From assembly GCF_003591515.1 (NCBI RefSeq), contig NZ_QZCG01000003.1, positions 186,001-250,000 on the forward strand: 64,000 bases of DNA, in the 5' to 3' direction. Positions within the stretch are counted from its first letter, which is position 1. Every line of letters starts with the position of its first letter. This DNA comes from Paracoccus onubensis. Its GTDB lineage: Bacteria > Pseudomonadota > Alphaproteobacteria > Rhodobacterales > Rhodobacteraceae. The notes under the pieces are model-generated. The model saw only the letters and a program-made list of their open reading frames with translations. It ran no database searches and was not told the DNA's origin. This document shows positions 46,921 to 54,818 of this stretch, piece by piece. The position numbers and the translations under genes were made by a program.

Positions 46921-48342
46921 TCAGTATCCCTGCGGCTTGGGCCAGGGCATGGTGAATTGTGCGGCCCGTTGCACGAAGCGATAGCGCCGGAAGTGGAACC
47001 ACAGCGACACGACGATATAAAAGGCGATCATCGCGACAAGCTGCGTGCCGTAGCCAAGGAACACCGCGAAGAAGGTGATCCCGCACAGGCACAACAGCAC
47101 GATGGCCGGAACCGGATGGAACGGATGCTCATATCCGCGCTTGATCGTGTCCAGCGGCCATTTGCGGCGGAACATGATCACGTTCAGCGGCATGAAGGTG
47201 TATTCCAGCAGCCCCGACAGGATCGAGAAGGTGATGACCTGATCCAGCGGTGCGCCAAGCGCGAAGATGAGTGCGATCGGCACAAGGAAGATGATCGAGC
47301 GGTAAGGCGTCCGGTAAACCGGATGCACCGCGCCGAACCACGAGGGCAGATAGTGATCGCGGCCCATTGCGAACCAAGCTCGCGAGGCGTCGTTGATGCA
47401 GCCATTGGCCGAGGCCAGCGTGGCGAACAGCGTTCCGATGCCCAGCAGCACCGTCAATGCGGTCGAGCCCGACATTCTTGCCGCGTCGAACAGCGGCGCG
47501 CCCGACTGACCAAGATATTCCCACGGCATCAGCCCGACGCAAAGATACCAGGTCAGCGTTGCCGCGATGGCCAGCGTCATGACGCCTGCCAATGTGCCGA
47601 AGGGCAGGGAACGGCTGGGCGAACGGACCTCTTCCGCCGCCTGACAGGTGCCCTCGATCCCCAGATAGAACCACAGCCCGAAATGCATCGCCGCAAGAAC
47701 GCCAAGCCAGCCATAGGGCAGGCCGGTCATCAGCTCGGCATGTTTCAACGGGCTTTCGCCGAACAGCGGCGATGTGGCCAGAAACAGGATCAGGATGGCC
47801 GTGAATGCGAAGGCTGTGATGACAAGGTTGAATGTCAGCGTCGCAAGCACGCCGCGATAATTCAGCCATGCCAGAAACATGATCGCCAGCACGATGAAGG
47901 GCTGCGGGTTGAGTCCCTCGTGCCCGGTCATGCCTGCCACGGTTTCGACCAGAAAGCCGACGGTGATGGCGTTCGCGGCTTCCAGCATGGTATAGGCGAA
48001 GACCAGATACAGGCCGACATTGAATGCCATCAGCGGTCCGATGATATGTTTGGCCTGCGTGTATTGTCCGCCCGCGGCGGCGACGGTCGATGTGACCTCG
48101 CTGTCGATCATGGCGACGCAGCTATAAAGGATCCCCGCGAACCAGCAGGCGATCAGAGCAGCATAGGCGCCGCCTTTGCCGACCGCGAAATTCCATCCCA
48201 TATATTCGCCGACAAGCACGATGCCCACGCCAAGCGCCCAGATATGGGCCGGCCCCAGGACCCTGAGAAGCCCTCCGTTCTGTGTTGGCGCGGCTTCGCT
48301 TGCTTCGGCGATGCCGGGCGTATTTCTTGTTATATCCGACAT
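46921..48342 (-). CDS. APC-family permease, probable methylamine or amino acid importer
   Basis: The 473-residue carrier has about twelve hydrophobic segments and ethanolamine/amino-acid permease-like motifs: LGVGIVLVGEYMGWNFAVGKGGAY near residues 36-58 (given in part), SEVTSTVAAAGGQYTQAKH, GTCQAAEEVRSPSRSLPFG and ASANGCINDASRAWFAMGRD. It differs from the permease at 28194. Permeases of this kind are commonly encoded beside gmaS-mgs genes, so methylamine or glutamate-related uptake is likely. Its start is 11 bases after a 55-residue membrane protein gene, part of a run of tightly spaced small genes. Confidence 0.82.
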   Translation of the reverse strand: MSDITRNTPGIAEASEAAPTQNGGLLRVLGPAHIWALGVGIVLVGEYMGWNFAVGKGGAYAALIACWFAGILYSCVAMIDSEVTSTVAAAGGQYTQAKHIIGPLMAFNVGLYLVFAYTMLEAANAITVGFLVETVAGMTGHEGLNPQPFIVLAIMFLAWLNYRGVLATLTFNLVITAFAFTAILILFLATSPLFGESPLKHAELMTGLPYGWLGVLAAMHFGLWFYLGIEGTCQAAEEVRSPSRSLPFGTLAGVMTLAIAATLTWYLCVGLMPWEYLGQSGAPLFDAARMSGSTALTVLLGIGTLFATLASANGCINDASRAWFAMGRDHYLPSWFGAVHPVYRTPYRSIIFLVPIALIFALGAPLDQVITFSILSGLLEYTFMPLNVIMFRRKWPLDTIKRGYEHPFHPVPAIVLLCLCGITFFAVFLGYGTQLVAMIAFYIVVSLWFHFRRYRFVQRAAQFTMPWPKPQGY

Positions 48343-48353
48343 ATGCGCATTCC

Positions 48354-48521
48354 TTATAGCTCGTGCTGTTCGGTAATCGCCTCAAGCTGCCCCTCACGCG
48401 AGGAGGTCAGTTCTTCCTCGCTGTAGCGGCTGTCAGTCTTGAGCCAGTCGGTAACGATATAGATGCCGAGCAATGCCGAGAGTGCCCAGGCGGCATATTC
48501 GGCGAGATCCCAGATTTGCAT
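48354..48521 (-). CDS. Very small one-helix membrane protein (55 residues)
   Basis: This ORF encodes MQIWDLAEYAAWALSALLG at its start, a hydrophobic helix at about residues 7-23, then an acidic, Glu- and Ser-rich tail ending ITEQHEL. The start lies nine bases before the stop of the upstream gene and its stop is 11 bases from the permease start. It is too small for most gene finders, but the spacing fits the operon exactly. It could be a regulatory or stabilising subunit of the permease. Confidence 0.65.
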   Translation of the reverse strand: MQIWDLAEYAAWALSALLGIYIVTDWLKTDSRYSEEELTSSREGQLEAITEQHEL

Positions 48522-48530
48522 GTCTATCCC

Positions 48531-48911
48531 CTATTCCTCACCGAATTTCTCGGCGATGACGTCGCGATATTCCTTTTCCGACAGCTTCAGCATCATGGTG
48601 TAATAGCCCAGCACCGTGACGATCACGGCGATCAGGGCGAAAAAGCTGAAGGAATAGTCGAATCTGGCGGTGATCAGCGGCGCTGCCGCTTCGGCATCGG
48701 CAAAGCCCAGCTTTGCCCATTGCTCAACCATCGTGGCGTTCTGCTGAAGGCTTTCCCAGCTTGGCGCATCTACCGTGTCATGCAGTTGCGCGCTGCCCGC
48801 CATCCCCAGCCATAGCGGGATGTAAAGGGCACCCACAGTCAGGGCCAGCAAGACGATAACGTCGAATATCTGTCCCAGTTTGCTTTGCGGCGGAGGCGTA
48901 TATCGTGCCAT
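48531..48911 (-). CDS. Small membrane protein with two helices (126 residues)
   Basis: From the ATG complementary to 48911 (MARYTPPPQSKLGQ), the protein has hydrophobic segments at about residues 15-38 (DVIVLLALTVGALYIPLWLG) and 85-105 (FFALIAVIVTVLGYYTMML). A soluble stretch rich in Ala and Asp lies between them, and a charged tail ends EKFGEE. No known family. One base separates it from the upstream gene and nine from the downstream one, so it is firmly within the permease operon. Confidence 0.7.
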   Translation of the reverse strand: MARYTPPPQSKLGQIFDVIVLLALTVGALYIPLWLGMAGSAQLHDTVDAPSWESLQQNATMVEQWAKLGFADAEAAAPLITARFDYSFSFFALIAVIVTVLGYYTMMLKLSEKEYRDVIAEKFGEE

Positions 48912-48912
48912 G

Positions 48913-49206
48913 TCACACGCCCCTCCCCTTGGCCCGGGCGGCATCCAGAAACTTGATGTCCAGCCCATACATGAAATCCCGGTCCTCGCGGTAATGGCGC
49001 AGCATCGCCAGAATGGCCGCCGTATTGAGCAGCAATACGGCCGCTCCTCCGATCAGCAGAACGATGCGTGCGGTGCTGCTGGGGGCCAATGACCATGTGG
49101 CGATGGCGACAAAAATGATTGCAAACCACAATCCGATGACGAATGCCCATGCCACGATGATATCACGTCGATGCATGGCTATGATTCGTTCGGTGAGATC
49201 AGACAT
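48913..49206 (-). CDS. Small membrane protein with two helices (97 residues)
   Basis: From the ATG complementary to 49206 (MSDLTERIIAMHRRD), the protein has hydrophobic segments at about residues 16-38 (IIVAWAFVIGLWFAIIFVAI) and 46-66 (RIVLLIGGAAVLLLNTAAIL), then a charged tail. It is the first gene of a seven-gene minus-strand operon, downstream of a GGAGGAGCG-like site. The function is unknown; the pair of similar small proteins that follows suggests a multi-subunit membrane complex with the APC permease. Confidence 0.7.
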   Translation of the reverse strand: MSDLTERIIAMHRRDIIVAWAFVIGLWFAIIFVAIATWSLAPSSTARIVLLIGGAAVLLLNTAAILAMLRHYREDRDFMYGLDIKFLDAARAKGRGV

Positions 49207-49513
49207 AGCGCTCCTCCCTATGTTGATTCTCCACGGAAAACCGCCAGAACGGCGACCCCTGTCGTTCCGTGGAATTCTAGTCCCGGCGCAGGGTTTCGAT
49301 TCTGCATATAAAACACTTTTGTATGCTTTGTGATCAAGAAAAAATTTACGAAAAAGAAAAAATACTTCCTGCACGGCAACTTTTAGATGGGCCAAAATTG
49401 CATCACAGGTTTCTAAATGCCGGGAAACAGTCCTATAAGGGTATAGGGCGAGATTTGGCTATTTTTCGCCGATCTGGCATTTTGAGATCAAAGCACCTGC
49501 AGGGAAATAGATT
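49207..49513. promoter_or_regulatory. Divergent AT-rich promoter region of permease operon and XRE-cupin gene
   Basis: The gap of about 307 bases is strongly AT-rich around 49310-49380. It contains CCTATA-N4-TATAGG at 49432-49447, close before the XRE-cupin start. This is the only short core palindrome I noticed that also recurs before the globin and dmm genes. No gene fits here. Confidence 0.5.
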
Positions 49514-50158
49514 ATGACCAAGATTGCGCCCGCCGAGATCAAGCTTACCCAGGATCCCCACGCCCTGCGTGAAACCCGGGAAAAAAACCTTGAGGTTGCC
49601 ATTGGCCGGCAGGTCCGGGAATTGCGCAAGCGCCAGCGCATGACGGGGTCCGAACTGGCCAATCAGGCCGGACTGTCCGTGGGGATGCTGTCGAAGATAG
49701 AAAACGGGGTGATTTCGCCCTCGCTGACCACTTTGCAGACGCTTGCCAATGCCTTGCGGGTGCCGCTGGTGCAGCTGTTCTCGGGGTATGATGAGCCGCG
49801 CGGGGCAATGCATGTGAAATCCGGCGCCGCTGTCGAGGTGGAACGGGCAGGGACCAGGGCGGGGCATCAGTATCACCTGCTGGGGCATATCGGGTCGAAT
49901 GATTCCGGCGTGGTGGTCGAGCCCTATCTGATCGTTCTGAGTACGACGAGCGACCGTTTCCCGACATTCCAGCATGAGGGGATCGAACTGATCTACATGC
50001 TGGAAGGGCATCTGGGTTACCGGCATGGCGACCGGATCTATGACATGGAGCCCGGCGACAGTCTGCTGTTCGACGCCGACGCGCCGCATGGGCCGGAAGT
50101 GATGCATCAATTGCCGATTCGCTACCTGTCGATCATCACCTATCCGCAAGCCAGGTAA
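49514..50158 (+). CDS. XRE-family regulator with cupin domain
   Basis: The 214-residue protein has a helix-turn-helix (LRKRQRMTGSELANQAGLSV, GMLSKIENGVISPSLTTLQT; residues about 36-90) and a C-terminal cupin-2 domain (about 125-205) with FQHEGIELIYMLEGHLGYRH and MEPGDSLLFDADAPHGPE. Such XRE-cupin proteins often sense amines or amino acids and repress polyamine or amine use genes. It lies between the permease operon (divergent) and mgsABC-gmaS (same strand), so it is the prime candidate for methylamine-responsive control. A pseudo-palindrome sits just upstream. Confidence 0.85.
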   Translation: MTKIAPAEIKLTQDPHALRETREKNLEVAIGRQVRELRKRQRMTGSELANQAGLSVGMLSKIENGVISPSLTTLQTLANALRVPLVQLFSGYDEPRGAMHVKSGAAVEVERAGTRAGHQYHLLGHIGSNDSGVVVEPYLIVLSTTSDRFPTFQHEGIELIYMLEGHLGYRHGDRIYDMEPGDSLLFDADAPHGPEVMHQLPIRYLSIITYPQAR

Positions 50159-50242
50159 GCGGCGAAAACAATCGGCTCGCCGATACTTTGCAAGCGGTCA
50201 GACGCAGCAAAAACCGGCGAAAAGCGCTCATCGTAAAAAATA

Positions 50243-50267
50243 TCTTGTCAGGCAATAAATTTTCCTA
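50243..50267 (+). promoter_or_regulatory. mgsA promoter element shared with mcl
   Basis: TCTTGTCAGG followed by CAATAAATTTTCC reads like the element at 35365-35389 on the mcl side (about 19 of 25 positions). TTGTCA can serve as a -35 box with TTAGTT 17 bases on. It lies 46 bases before mgsA. Confidence 0.45.
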
Positions 50268-50312
50268 TTAGTTAATCCGGGAGGGATTTATCCAATCTGA
50301 ACGGAGGTGACT

Positions 50313-51200
50313 ATGTGTGGCATTGTTGGCCTGTTTCTGAAGAAGGACGATTTGCGTCCGCGTCTAGGGGATCTTCTGACGGATATGCTGATCACCATGA
50401 CCGATCGTGGCCCGGACAGTGCCGGAATCGCGATCTATGGGGATGCAGCCGATGGTCTGAAGATGACCATTCAATCCGCAACGCCGGATGAGCATTTCGA
50501 CGGGTTGGAAGAGACCCTGACGGCGCTTTTGCGTGCGCCGGTCCGGATGCGGGTGATCGATACCCATGCGGTCCTGACCCTGCCCGAGGGCAGCGAGGCC
50601 GAGGTGCGCGCCTTCATGGCGGAAAAGGGTATCCGCGTCATGGGCGTGGGCGACTCGATGGAGATTTTCAAGGAAGTCGGCCTGCCCAAGGATGTGGCCG
50701 CACGCTTTGGCATCCGCCAGATGGCAGGCAGCCATGGCATCGGCCATACCCGCATGGCGACGGAAAGCGCGGTGACCACGCTTGGCGCGCATCCTTTCTC
50801 GACCGATGAAAATCAGTGCCTTGTCCATAACGGCTCGCTGTCCAACCACAACCGGATGCGCCGGGAACTGGCGCGCAAGGGTTTTGCGCCGCAGACCGAG
50901 AACGATACCGAGGTGGCGGCCTGCTATATCTCGTCCCGTCTGGCCGAAGGCGCCAATCTGGGCGAGGCGCTGGACGGTACGCTGCAGGATCTGGACGGCT
51001 TCTTCACCTTTGTCGTCGGCACCAAGAACGGCTTCGGTGTGGTGCGCGATCCGATCGCCTGCAAACCGGCCGTGATGGCCGAGACCGAAGATTATGTCGC
51101 TTTCGGTTCGGAATACCGTGCATTCGCCGGCCTGCCCGGCATCGAAACGGCCCGCGTCTGGGAACCCGAACCCGCCACCGTTTACTTTTGGGAGCGCTAA
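50313..51200 (+). CDS. mgsA: N-methylglutamate synthase, glutamine amidotransferase subunit
   Basis: The 295-residue protein begins MCGIVGLFLKK, so removal of Met exposes the N-terminal nucleophile Cys of class II glutamine amidotransferases. TDRGPDSAGIAIYG, GIGHTRMATES and HNGSLSNHNRMRREL are the matching glutaminase motifs. In N-methylglutamate synthase the subunit acts on gamma-glutamylmethylamide made by GmaS, passing methylamine to glutamate. I chose the ATG at 50313 because the Cys must follow the initiator; an upstream GTG would block it. AGGTGA lies just before. It is the first of mgsABC-gmaS. Confidence 0.88.
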   Translation: MCGIVGLFLKKDDLRPRLGDLLTDMLITMTDRGPDSAGIAIYGDAADGLKMTIQSATPDEHFDGLEETLTALLRAPVRMRVIDTHAVLTLPEGSEAEVRAFMAEKGIRVMGVGDSMEIFKEVGLPKDVAARFGIRQMAGSHGIGHTRMATESAVTTLGAHPFSTDENQCLVHNGSLSNHNRMRRELARKGFAPQTENDTEVAACYISSRLAEGANLGEALDGTLQDLDGFFTFVVGTKNGFGVVRDPIACKPAVMAETEDYVAFGSEYRAFAGLPGIETARVWEPEPATVYFWER

Positions 51201-51201
51201 G

Positions 51202-51885
51202 ATGCAGACCATCGACATGGCCTCGACCGAACTGCGCCAGCTTAATTCCACCTTGCAGGCTCAATCCACGAAAACCGACGACGCCGAATGGGTGATCGAA
51301 AACACCCGCGGCGCGCATGCGCTGGCCGTCGGGCTGGACGCGCCGATCAAGGTGACTGTCAAGGGCTCGACCGGCTATTACTGCGCGGGCATGAACAAGC
51401 GGGCCGATATATATGTTACCGGCTCGGTCGGTCCGGGCGTGGCCGAGAACATGATCTCGGGCTCTGTCACCGTCGATGGCGATGCCAGCCAATATGCCGG
51501 AGCGACCGGGCATGGCGGATTGCTGAATATCCGGGGCAATGCCAGTTCGCGTTGCGGGATCTCGATGAAAGGGATCGATATCGTGGTGCATGGCAATGTC
51601 GGCCACATGTCGGCATTCATGGCGCAGTCGGGCAATCTGGTCATTCTGGGCGATGCCGGGGATGCGCTGGGCGACAGTCTTTACGAGGCACGGCTTTTCG
51701 TGCGCGGCAAGGTCAAATCGCTGGGTGCGGATTGTATCGAGAAAGAGATGCGGCCTGAGCATCTGGAATTCCTGGCCGATATCCTGAAACGCGCCGGAGC
51801 CGATGCGAAACCCGAAGAGTTCAAGCGCTATGGCTCTGCCCGCAAGCTTTACAATTTCAACGTCGACCACGCAGACGAATACTGA
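51202..51885 (+). CDS. mgsB: N-methylglutamate synthase subunit (GltB C-terminal domain-like)
   Basis: The 227-residue protein is a stand-alone version of the C-terminal beta-helix domain of glutamate synthase, with repeated G-rich turns (ATGHGGLLNIRGNASSRCG, IVVHGNVGHMSAFMAQSGN, LVILGDAGDALGDSLYEA). In MGS it forms the structural subunit linking the amidotransferase with the FMN subunit. Start at 51202 (MQTIDMASTELRQL), one base after the mgsA stop. The gap to mgsC is 11 bases. Confidence 0.88.
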   Translation: MQTIDMASTELRQLNSTLQAQSTKTDDAEWVIENTRGAHALAVGLDAPIKVTVKGSTGYYCAGMNKRADIYVTGSVGPGVAENMISGSVTVDGDASQYAGATGHGGLLNIRGNASSRCGISMKGIDIVVHGNVGHMSAFMAQSGNLVILGDAGDALGDSLYEARLFVRGKVKSLGADCIEKEMRPEHLEFLADILKRAGADAKPEEFKRYGSARKLYNFNVDHADEY

Positions 51886-51896
51886 GGAGAAGGCCG

Positions 51897-53222
51897 ATGG
51901 ACAAGACACCGCAAACCCTGCCGCGGCAGAACTGGACCTTCTCGAATGAGATCAATTCGGAAATCCGCCGTGCCGCCGCCACTGGTATCTATGATATCCG
52001 CGGAGGAGGAGCCAAACGCCGGGTGCCGCATTTCGACGATCTGCTGTTTCTCGGCGCGTCGATCAGCCGCTATCCGCTGGAAGGTTACCGCGAAAAATGC
52101 GAGACCTCGGTCACGCTCGGTACCCGTTTCGCCAAGAAGCCGATCGAGCTGAAAATCCCGATCACCATTGCCGGCATGTCCTTTGGTGCGCTGTCTGCCC
52201 ATGCCAAAGAGGCGTTGGGGCGTGGTGCGACCGCTGCCGGAACCTCAACCACGACCGGCGATGGCGGCATGACCGATGAAGAGCGTGGCCACTCTGAAAA
52301 GCTGGTTTATCAGTATCTTCCTTCGCGTTATGGCATGAACCCGGACGATCTTCGCCGCGCGGACGCCATCGAGGTGGTGGTCGGGCAGGGCGCCAAGCCC
52401 GGCGGCGGTGGCATGTTGCTGGGTCAGAAGATCACCGAGCGGGTCGCGAAGATGCGCAACCTGCCGATTGGGATCGACCAGCGTTCGGCCTGCCGTCATC
52501 CGGACTGGACCGGCCCCGACGATCTGGAGATCAAGATCCTCGAGATCCGCGAGATCACCAACTGGGAAAAGCCGATCTATATCAAGATCGGTGGCGCGCG
52601 TCCCTATTACGACACCGCGCTGGCGGTGAAGGCGGGTGCCGATGTGGTCGTTCTGGACGGCATGCAGGGCGGTACGGCGGCGACGCAGGATGTGTTCATC
52701 GAACATGTCGGCCAGCCGACGCTGGCCTGTATCCGCCCGGCGGTGAAGGCGCTGCAGGATCTGGGGATGCATCGCAAGGTGCAGCTTGTCGTCTCGGGCG
52801 GCATCCGTGGAGGCGCCGATGTCGCCAAGGCGCTGGCGCTTGGCGCCGATGCGGTGGCGATTGGAACGGCCGCATTGATCGCGCTTGGCGACAACGATCC
52901 GCGATGGGAAGATGAATACCAGAAGCTGGGTACCACCACGGGCGCTTACGACGACTGGCATGAAGGGCGCGATCCGGCGGGGATCACCACGCAGGATCCG
53001 GAACTGATGAAGCGGCTGGACCCGGTTGCTGCCGGGCGTCGTCTCCGCAATTATCTTGCCGTGATGACGCTGGAATGCCAGACGCTTGCCCGTGCCTGCG
53101 GCAAAAGCCATGTCCATAACCTCGAACCCGAGGATCTCTGCGCGCTCACCATGGAGGCGGCGGCCATGGCTGGCGTGCCGCTGGCGGGAACCAACTGGAT
53201 TCCCGGCCAGTCCGGGTTCTGA
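51897..53222 (+). CDS. mgsC: N-methylglutamate synthase FMN subunit (glutamate synthase-like)
   Basis: The 441-residue protein has the FMN/iron-sulfur-type TIM barrel of glutamate synthase: AGMSFGALSAHAKEALGRGA, GQGAKPGGGGMLLGQKI, LDGMQGGTAATQDVFIEH and SGGIRGGADVAKALALGADA. It holds the synthase site where methylamine is joined to the glutamate skeleton. Cysteines near residues 385-400 (LECQTLARACGKSHVHNL) could form the Fe-S centre. A start at 51897 follows GAGGAGAAGG. gmaS follows after a 70-base gap. Confidence 0.88.
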   Translation: MDKTPQTLPRQNWTFSNEINSEIRRAAATGIYDIRGGGAKRRVPHFDDLLFLGASISRYPLEGYREKCETSVTLGTRFAKKPIELKIPITIAGMSFGALSAHAKEALGRGATAAGTSTTTGDGGMTDEERGHSEKLVYQYLPSRYGMNPDDLRRADAIEVVVGQGAKPGGGGMLLGQKITERVAKMRNLPIGIDQRSACRHPDWTGPDDLEIKILEIREITNWEKPIYIKIGGARPYYDTALAVKAGADVVVLDGMQGGTAATQDVFIEHVGQPTLACIRPAVKALQDLGMHRKVQLVVSGGIRGGADVAKALALGADAVAIGTAALIALGDNDPRWEDEYQKLGTTTGAYDDWHEGRDPAGITTQDPELMKRLDPVAAGRRLRNYLAVMTLECQTLARACGKSHVHNLEPEDLCALTMEAAAMAGVPLAGTNWIPGQSGF

Positions 53223-53292
53223 TCTTTACTTAGAAGGGCGGGGCATGAACCTCGCCCCGGGTATTCACATATTCGCAACAAGGGAACCATTG

Positions 53293-54597
53293 ATGACCAA
53301 TCTTGCCACCTTCGCCCGTGAAAATGGGATCAAGTATTTCATGATTTCCTACACCGACCTGTTCGGCAGTCAGCGAACCAAGCTGGTCCCGGCGTCGGCG
53401 ATCGGGGATATGCAAAAAGGCGGTGCGGGTTTCGCGGGTTTCGCGACATGGTTCGATCTGACCCCCGCTCATCCCGACATGCTGGCCATGCCGGACCCGT
53501 CGGCGGTGATCCAGTTGCCGTGGAAGAAAGAGGTGGCATGGGTTGCCGCCAGTTGCATGATGGAAGGTACAGATCTGGCCCAGGCGCCGCGCAACGTGCT
53601 GCAGAAGCTGGTCAAGGAGGCCGCCGATATGGGCCTGACCGTCAAGACCGGGATCGAGCCGGAATTCCATCTGCTGAATCCCGATGGCACAACCATCGCT
53701 GACACTGCCGACACCGCGACCAAACCCTGTTATGACCAGTTGGCGATCATGCGCCGCTACGACATGATTTCCGAGATCTGCGACTATATGGCGGAGCTGG
53801 GCTGGGAACCCTATCAGAACGATCACGAGGACGCGAACGGCCAGTTCGAGATGAACTGGATATATGACGATGCGCTGCTGACCGCCGACCGGCACAGCTT
53901 TTTCAAGTTCATGGTCCACACCATGGCCGAGAAATACGGGTTGCGGGCAACATTCATGCCCAAGCCGATCATGGGCCTGACCGGCAATGGCTGCCATGCC
54001 CATATCTCGGTCTGGGACACCAAGACCGGCGATAACGCCTTTGCCGATGACGACAAGGAACTGGGGCTGTCCGAGCGCGGACGCCATTTCCTGGGCGGGA
54101 TCATGAAGCATGCATCGGCATTGGCGTTTATCACCAACCCGACCGTGAACAGCTATAAGCGGATCAATGCGCCGCGCACCGCCTCGGGCGCGACATGGGC
54201 CCCGAACAGCGTGACGTGGACCGGCAACAACCGTACCCATATGGTCCGTGTGCCGGGCCCGGGCCGGTTCGAATTGCGGCTGCCCGACGGTGCGGTGAAC
54301 CCCTATCTGCTGCAGGCGGTCATCATCGCGGCCGGTCTCTCGGGGCTGAAATCCAAGGCCGATCCCGGCCCGCGTTCCGATATCGACATGTATGCCGAGG
54401 CATGTGACGTGAAGGATGCGCCGAAACTGCCGCTGAACCTGCTGGACGCGATCCGCACCTATGACGCGGATAAAGAGCTGAAAGCGGCGATGGGCGAGGA
54501 GTTCTCGGCCGCCTATATGAAGCTGAAAACCAACGAATGGAACAGCTATTGCTCGCATCTGTCGCAATGGGAGCGTGACAACACCCTCAACATCTGA
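53293..54597 (+). CDS. gmaS: Gamma-glutamylmethylamide synthetase
   Basis: The 434-residue enzyme belongs to the glutamine synthetase superfamily: KTGIEPEFHLL (metal-binding Glu near 122), ENDHEDANGQFEMNW-type core (here QNDHEDANGQFEMNW), NGCHAHISVWD and RVPGPGRFELRLPDGAVNPY. GmaS joins methylamine to glutamate with ATP, the first committed step of the N-methylglutamate pathway. I chose the ATG at 53293 (MTNLATFAREN). A glutamine synthetase role is less likely given mgsABC immediately upstream. A strong terminator follows. Confidence 0.9.
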   Translation: MTNLATFARENGIKYFMISYTDLFGSQRTKLVPASAIGDMQKGGAGFAGFATWFDLTPAHPDMLAMPDPSAVIQLPWKKEVAWVAASCMMEGTDLAQAPRNVLQKLVKEAADMGLTVKTGIEPEFHLLNPDGTTIADTADTATKPCYDQLAIMRRYDMISEICDYMAELGWEPYQNDHEDANGQFEMNWIYDDALLTADRHSFFKFMVHTMAEKYGLRATFMPKPIMGLTGNGCHAHISVWDTKTGDNAFADDDKELGLSERGRHFLGGIMKHASALAFITNPTVNSYKRINAPRTASGATWAPNSVTWTGNNRTHMVRVPGPGRFELRLPDGAVNPYLLQAVIIAAGLSGLKSKADPGPRSDIDMYAEACDVKDAPKLPLNLLDAIRTYDADKELKAAMGEEFSAAYMKLKTNEWNSYCSHLSQWERDNTLNI

Positions 54598-54644
54598 GCG
54601 ACGGTCGGGGTTTTCCCCTCTTCTCCTTTCCGGTCGTCTCTCTG

Positions 54645-54678
54645 ACCCGCCGACGGTTCTTCGCCTGTCGGCGGGTTT
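54645..54678 (+). terminator. Intrinsic terminator after gmaS
   Basis: ACCCGCCGAC at 54645-54654 pairs perfectly with GTCGGCGGGT at 54667-54676 over a 12-base loop, followed by a short T-run. It lies 48 bases after the gmaS stop and ends the mgsABC-gmaS operon. Confidence 0.8.
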
Positions 54679-54723
54679 GAGCGTTTTAGGGAACGGGTTT
54701 CGCCATGACTGGGGGCGCTGCCT

Positions 54724-54756
54724 GCGGATCCCGGGATATTTGCGTGAAGAAGCAGG
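54724..54756 (+). repeat. Dispersed intergenic repeat, degraded copy C
   Basis: GCGGATCCCGGGATATTTG followed by GTGAAGAAGCAGG resembles copies A (2709-2740) and B (26974-27004), with several changes. It lies between gmaS and the convergent GlxA-family regulator gene. Confidence 0.45.
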
Positions 54757-54818
54757 CGTATTCGAGGGCATTTGATATGTGTGGGTGATATGTGCGGGGG
54801 GCACCGCCTGTCGCCAGT

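Noticed and set aside
46741..48426. 561-residue plus-strand ORF opposite the APC permease
   Set aside because: Same antisense pattern; the permease on the minus strand has clear family motifs.
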